This document shows positions 6,402 through 7,500 of a DNA stretch of 7,500 nt, piece by piece. The notes under the pieces are model-generated. The model did no database searches. It had not been told where the DNA came from and was given only the letters and a program-made list of their open reading frames with translations. Numbering within the stretch: position 1 is the first letter of the stretch; each line of letters opens with the position of its first letter. Source of the stretch: Candidatus Zhuqueibacterota bacterium 4484_219 (GTDB taxonomy: Bacteria > Zhuqueibacterota > JdFR-76 > 4484-219); NCBI GenBank assembly GCA_002085035.1, contig MZGM01000055.1:1-7500 (forward strand), written 5' to 3'. Both the position numbers and the translations under genes were made by a program.

Positions 6402-6441
6402 GAGACGACCCGCTGCCTTATTCCCACAGTCGGGTCGTCTC
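6402..6441 (-). promoter_or_regulatory. Strong stem-loop in the flgE-flbD gap (attenuator or RNA processing site)
   Basis: An 11-bp perfect inverted repeat, GAGACGACCCG (6402-6412) with CGGGTCGTCTC (6431-6441), encloses 18 nt. Inside it a CTG/CAG pair (6413-6415 with 6427-6429) can extend the stem across a one-base bulge. It begins 10 nt after the flgE stop in the only wide gap of the cluster. In the transcribed direction the stem is not followed directly by a U-run: UUUUU appears only 12 nt later (6389-6385), so it is not a canonical Rho-independent terminator. It may be a leaky attenuator, an mRNA 3'-end stabiliser for the highly expressed hook gene, or a processing site. The inverted repeat is certain; its function is inferred. 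Confidence 0.6.
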
Positions 6442-6451
6442 CCCGTATTAT

Positions 6452-7500
6452 TTACCGCTTGAGATTGACAAGTTCATTAAGCATGTCATCGCTGGTAGTG
6501 ATAACTCGTGCATTAGCCTGAAAGCCGCGCTGTGCCACAATCATATCGGTGAACTCTTCAGCCAGATCGACGTTGGACATTTCCAGGCTTCCGGGCAGGA
6601 TGGTGGATTGAATAACCTCTCCTACTGCTCCTTTTGCAGGCGCTCCAGAATTGGCCGAGGTGCTGAACATGTTGTCACCTACTTTTAGTAAACCACTGGG
6701 ATTGTTAAACACAGCCAGCACAATTTGAGCTAATGTTTTAGTAACCCCATTGGTAAACAGTCCGGTTATTTCTCCATTCTGAGCAATGCTAATAGAAGAG
6801 AGATTACCGCTAGCATAACCATCCTGAGAGTTGATAACAACTGCCGAAGGAGCAGAAAATTGAGTTAACCCATCGTAGCTACTGGTAGTACCAACATCAA
6901 GAATCACATTCATCGGATCAGCACCATTGTTGGGATTAAATTGCAACGCCGTAGCTCCACCATCGTAAGTGAAGGAAAGCAATGACCCATCAGGATTAAA
7001 TGCTAATTTTCCCTGTCCACCGGCACTTATTGTCTCATCACCACCAAGCTGGGCTTCCCAGGTCCACTGACCAGGAATAACAGTCTTCTTAAAAGTCAAC
7101 GTTAAGGTATGTTTATGGCCCAAAGCATCGTAGATGGTAACGTTCGTGCTGTATTTTGCATCTTTAGCCTCCTGGATCTCTGTAAAACTCATGGTAGAAC
7201 CCAGGACGGAATTGTTAGACTCGGAAATGGAAATAGCACTGAGCTCATTGTCGGCACCAGGATCACCTTGAATATTTAGCCTGCCTGAAGAGTCTATCGA
7301 AACCTGAGTCGTTTCAGAAAGACCTAATACTGAGGCAATCTGCGTATTCAAATCTGCAAGAGTCCAAATACTACCATCCATAGAACTATCATCACTAACC
7401 GTAAAGTTGCCCGTAATTAAAGCGCCGTTCTTTAAACACGAGATAGTCAGCGCGTCGCCATCACTTAGATTAAGTGACTGGCCGGATGAGTTACGCAAAT
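6452..7500 (-). CDS. flgE: FlgE, flagellar hook protein (C-terminal part, start beyond right edge)
   Basis: FlgE polymerises into the hook, the universal joint between rod and filament; it is exported through the type III gate encoded downstream. The frame is open from the right edge (the partial codon is NAT, then 348 sense codons) to TAA at 6454-6452. The first visible codon is a TTG reading Leu and is not a start. Visible domains: an upper domain with LNLSDGD and IWTLADLNTQIASVLGL (about 10-60); a FlaE-type D2 region with NVTIYDALGHKHTLTLTFKK and QWTWEAQL (about 118-151); and a C-terminal D0/D1 helix block with GSLEMSNVDLAEEFTDMIV, QRGFQANARVITT and DMLNELVNLKR, the classic hook/rod signature. 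About 50-150 N-terminal residues are probably missing. A single cysteine occurs (visible residue 21). FlgG or FlgF are less likely, given the FlaE-like domain and the ending. Confidence 0.95.
   Translation of the reverse strand, partial: LRNSSGQSLNLSDGDALTISCLKNGALITGNFTVSDDSSMDGSIWTLADLNTQIASVLGLSETTQVSIDSSGRLNIQGDPGADNELSAISISESNNSVLGSTMSFTEIQEAKDAKYSTNVTIYDALGHKHTLTLTFKKTVIPGQWTWEAQLGGDETISAGGQGKLAFNPDGSLLSFTYDGGATALQFNPNNGADPMNVILDVGTTSSYDGLTQFSAPSAVVINSQDGYASGNLSSISIAQNGEITGLFTNGVTKTLAQIVLAVFNNPSGLLKVGDNMFSTSANSGAPAKGAVGEVIQSTILPGSLEMSNVDLAEEFTDMIVAQRGFQANARVITTSDDMLNELVNLKR

Noticed and set aside
6373..6451. Possible internal promoter (TAATAT resembling a -10 box) between flgE and flbD
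   Set aside because: No matching -35, sigma-28 or sigma-54 element is found at proper spacing; AT-rich words like this are common by chance.
6281..6688. Long plus-strand open frame of 135 codons opposite flbD and the end of flgE
   Set aside because: It spans the antisense of two well-recognised genes and the stem-loop gap; its translation resembles no family I know and is Ser/Cys/His rich as expected for an antisense frame.
1..7500. Mobile elements, CRISPR arrays, tRNA or rRNA genes
   Set aside because: None seen: almost every base is in a flagellar gene or a gap shorter than 80 nt, and no repeat array or structural RNA fits.

Overview
This window is one uninterrupted run of flagellar genes, all on the minus strand, so transcription goes from high to low coordinates. 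In transcription order: flgE (hook protein, 5' end beyond the right edge), flbD, motA, motB, fliL, fliM, fliN, fliO, fliP, fliQ, fliR and flhB (only the first 67 codons, running off the left edge). I see no convincing gene on the plus strand; the open frames there are antisense to well-recognised flagellar genes.

Packing is tight: flgE -79 nt- flbD -14- motA -14- motB -28- fliL -15- fliM (8 nt overlap) fliN -28- fliO (4 nt overlap) fliP -12- fliQ -9- fliR -30- flhB. No space exceeds 300 bases, and only the flgE-flbD gap is large enough for a control element. It holds an 11-bp perfect-stem inverted repeat, and a 14-bp palindrome sits on the flbD start codon. This is most simply one long operon, with any promoter upstream of the right edge.

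The genes fall into three working groups. FlgE is the extracellular hook. FlbD, MotA, MotB and FliL are the stator and its helpers, while FliM and FliN form the switch and C-ring that the stator turns and that CheY-P reverses. FliO, FliP, FliQ, FliR and FlhB build the flagellar type III export gate that secretes hook and filament subunits. The MotA/MotB pair looks more like the sodium-type PomA/PomB and MotP/MotS than like E. coli MotA/MotB.

The organism is a motile bacterium of moderate to low GC (about 40 percent by eye). The order flgE-flbD-motAB-fliLMNOPQR-flhB, the presence of FlbD, and a short FliN instead of a long FliY do not fit the enteric arrangement. They recall spirochaetes, some Clostridia and several less-studied phyla, but I cannot name a lineage from sequence alone. 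The content is largely canonical, and I do not see an undescribed system here. The points worth a second look are regulatory and mechanistic details.
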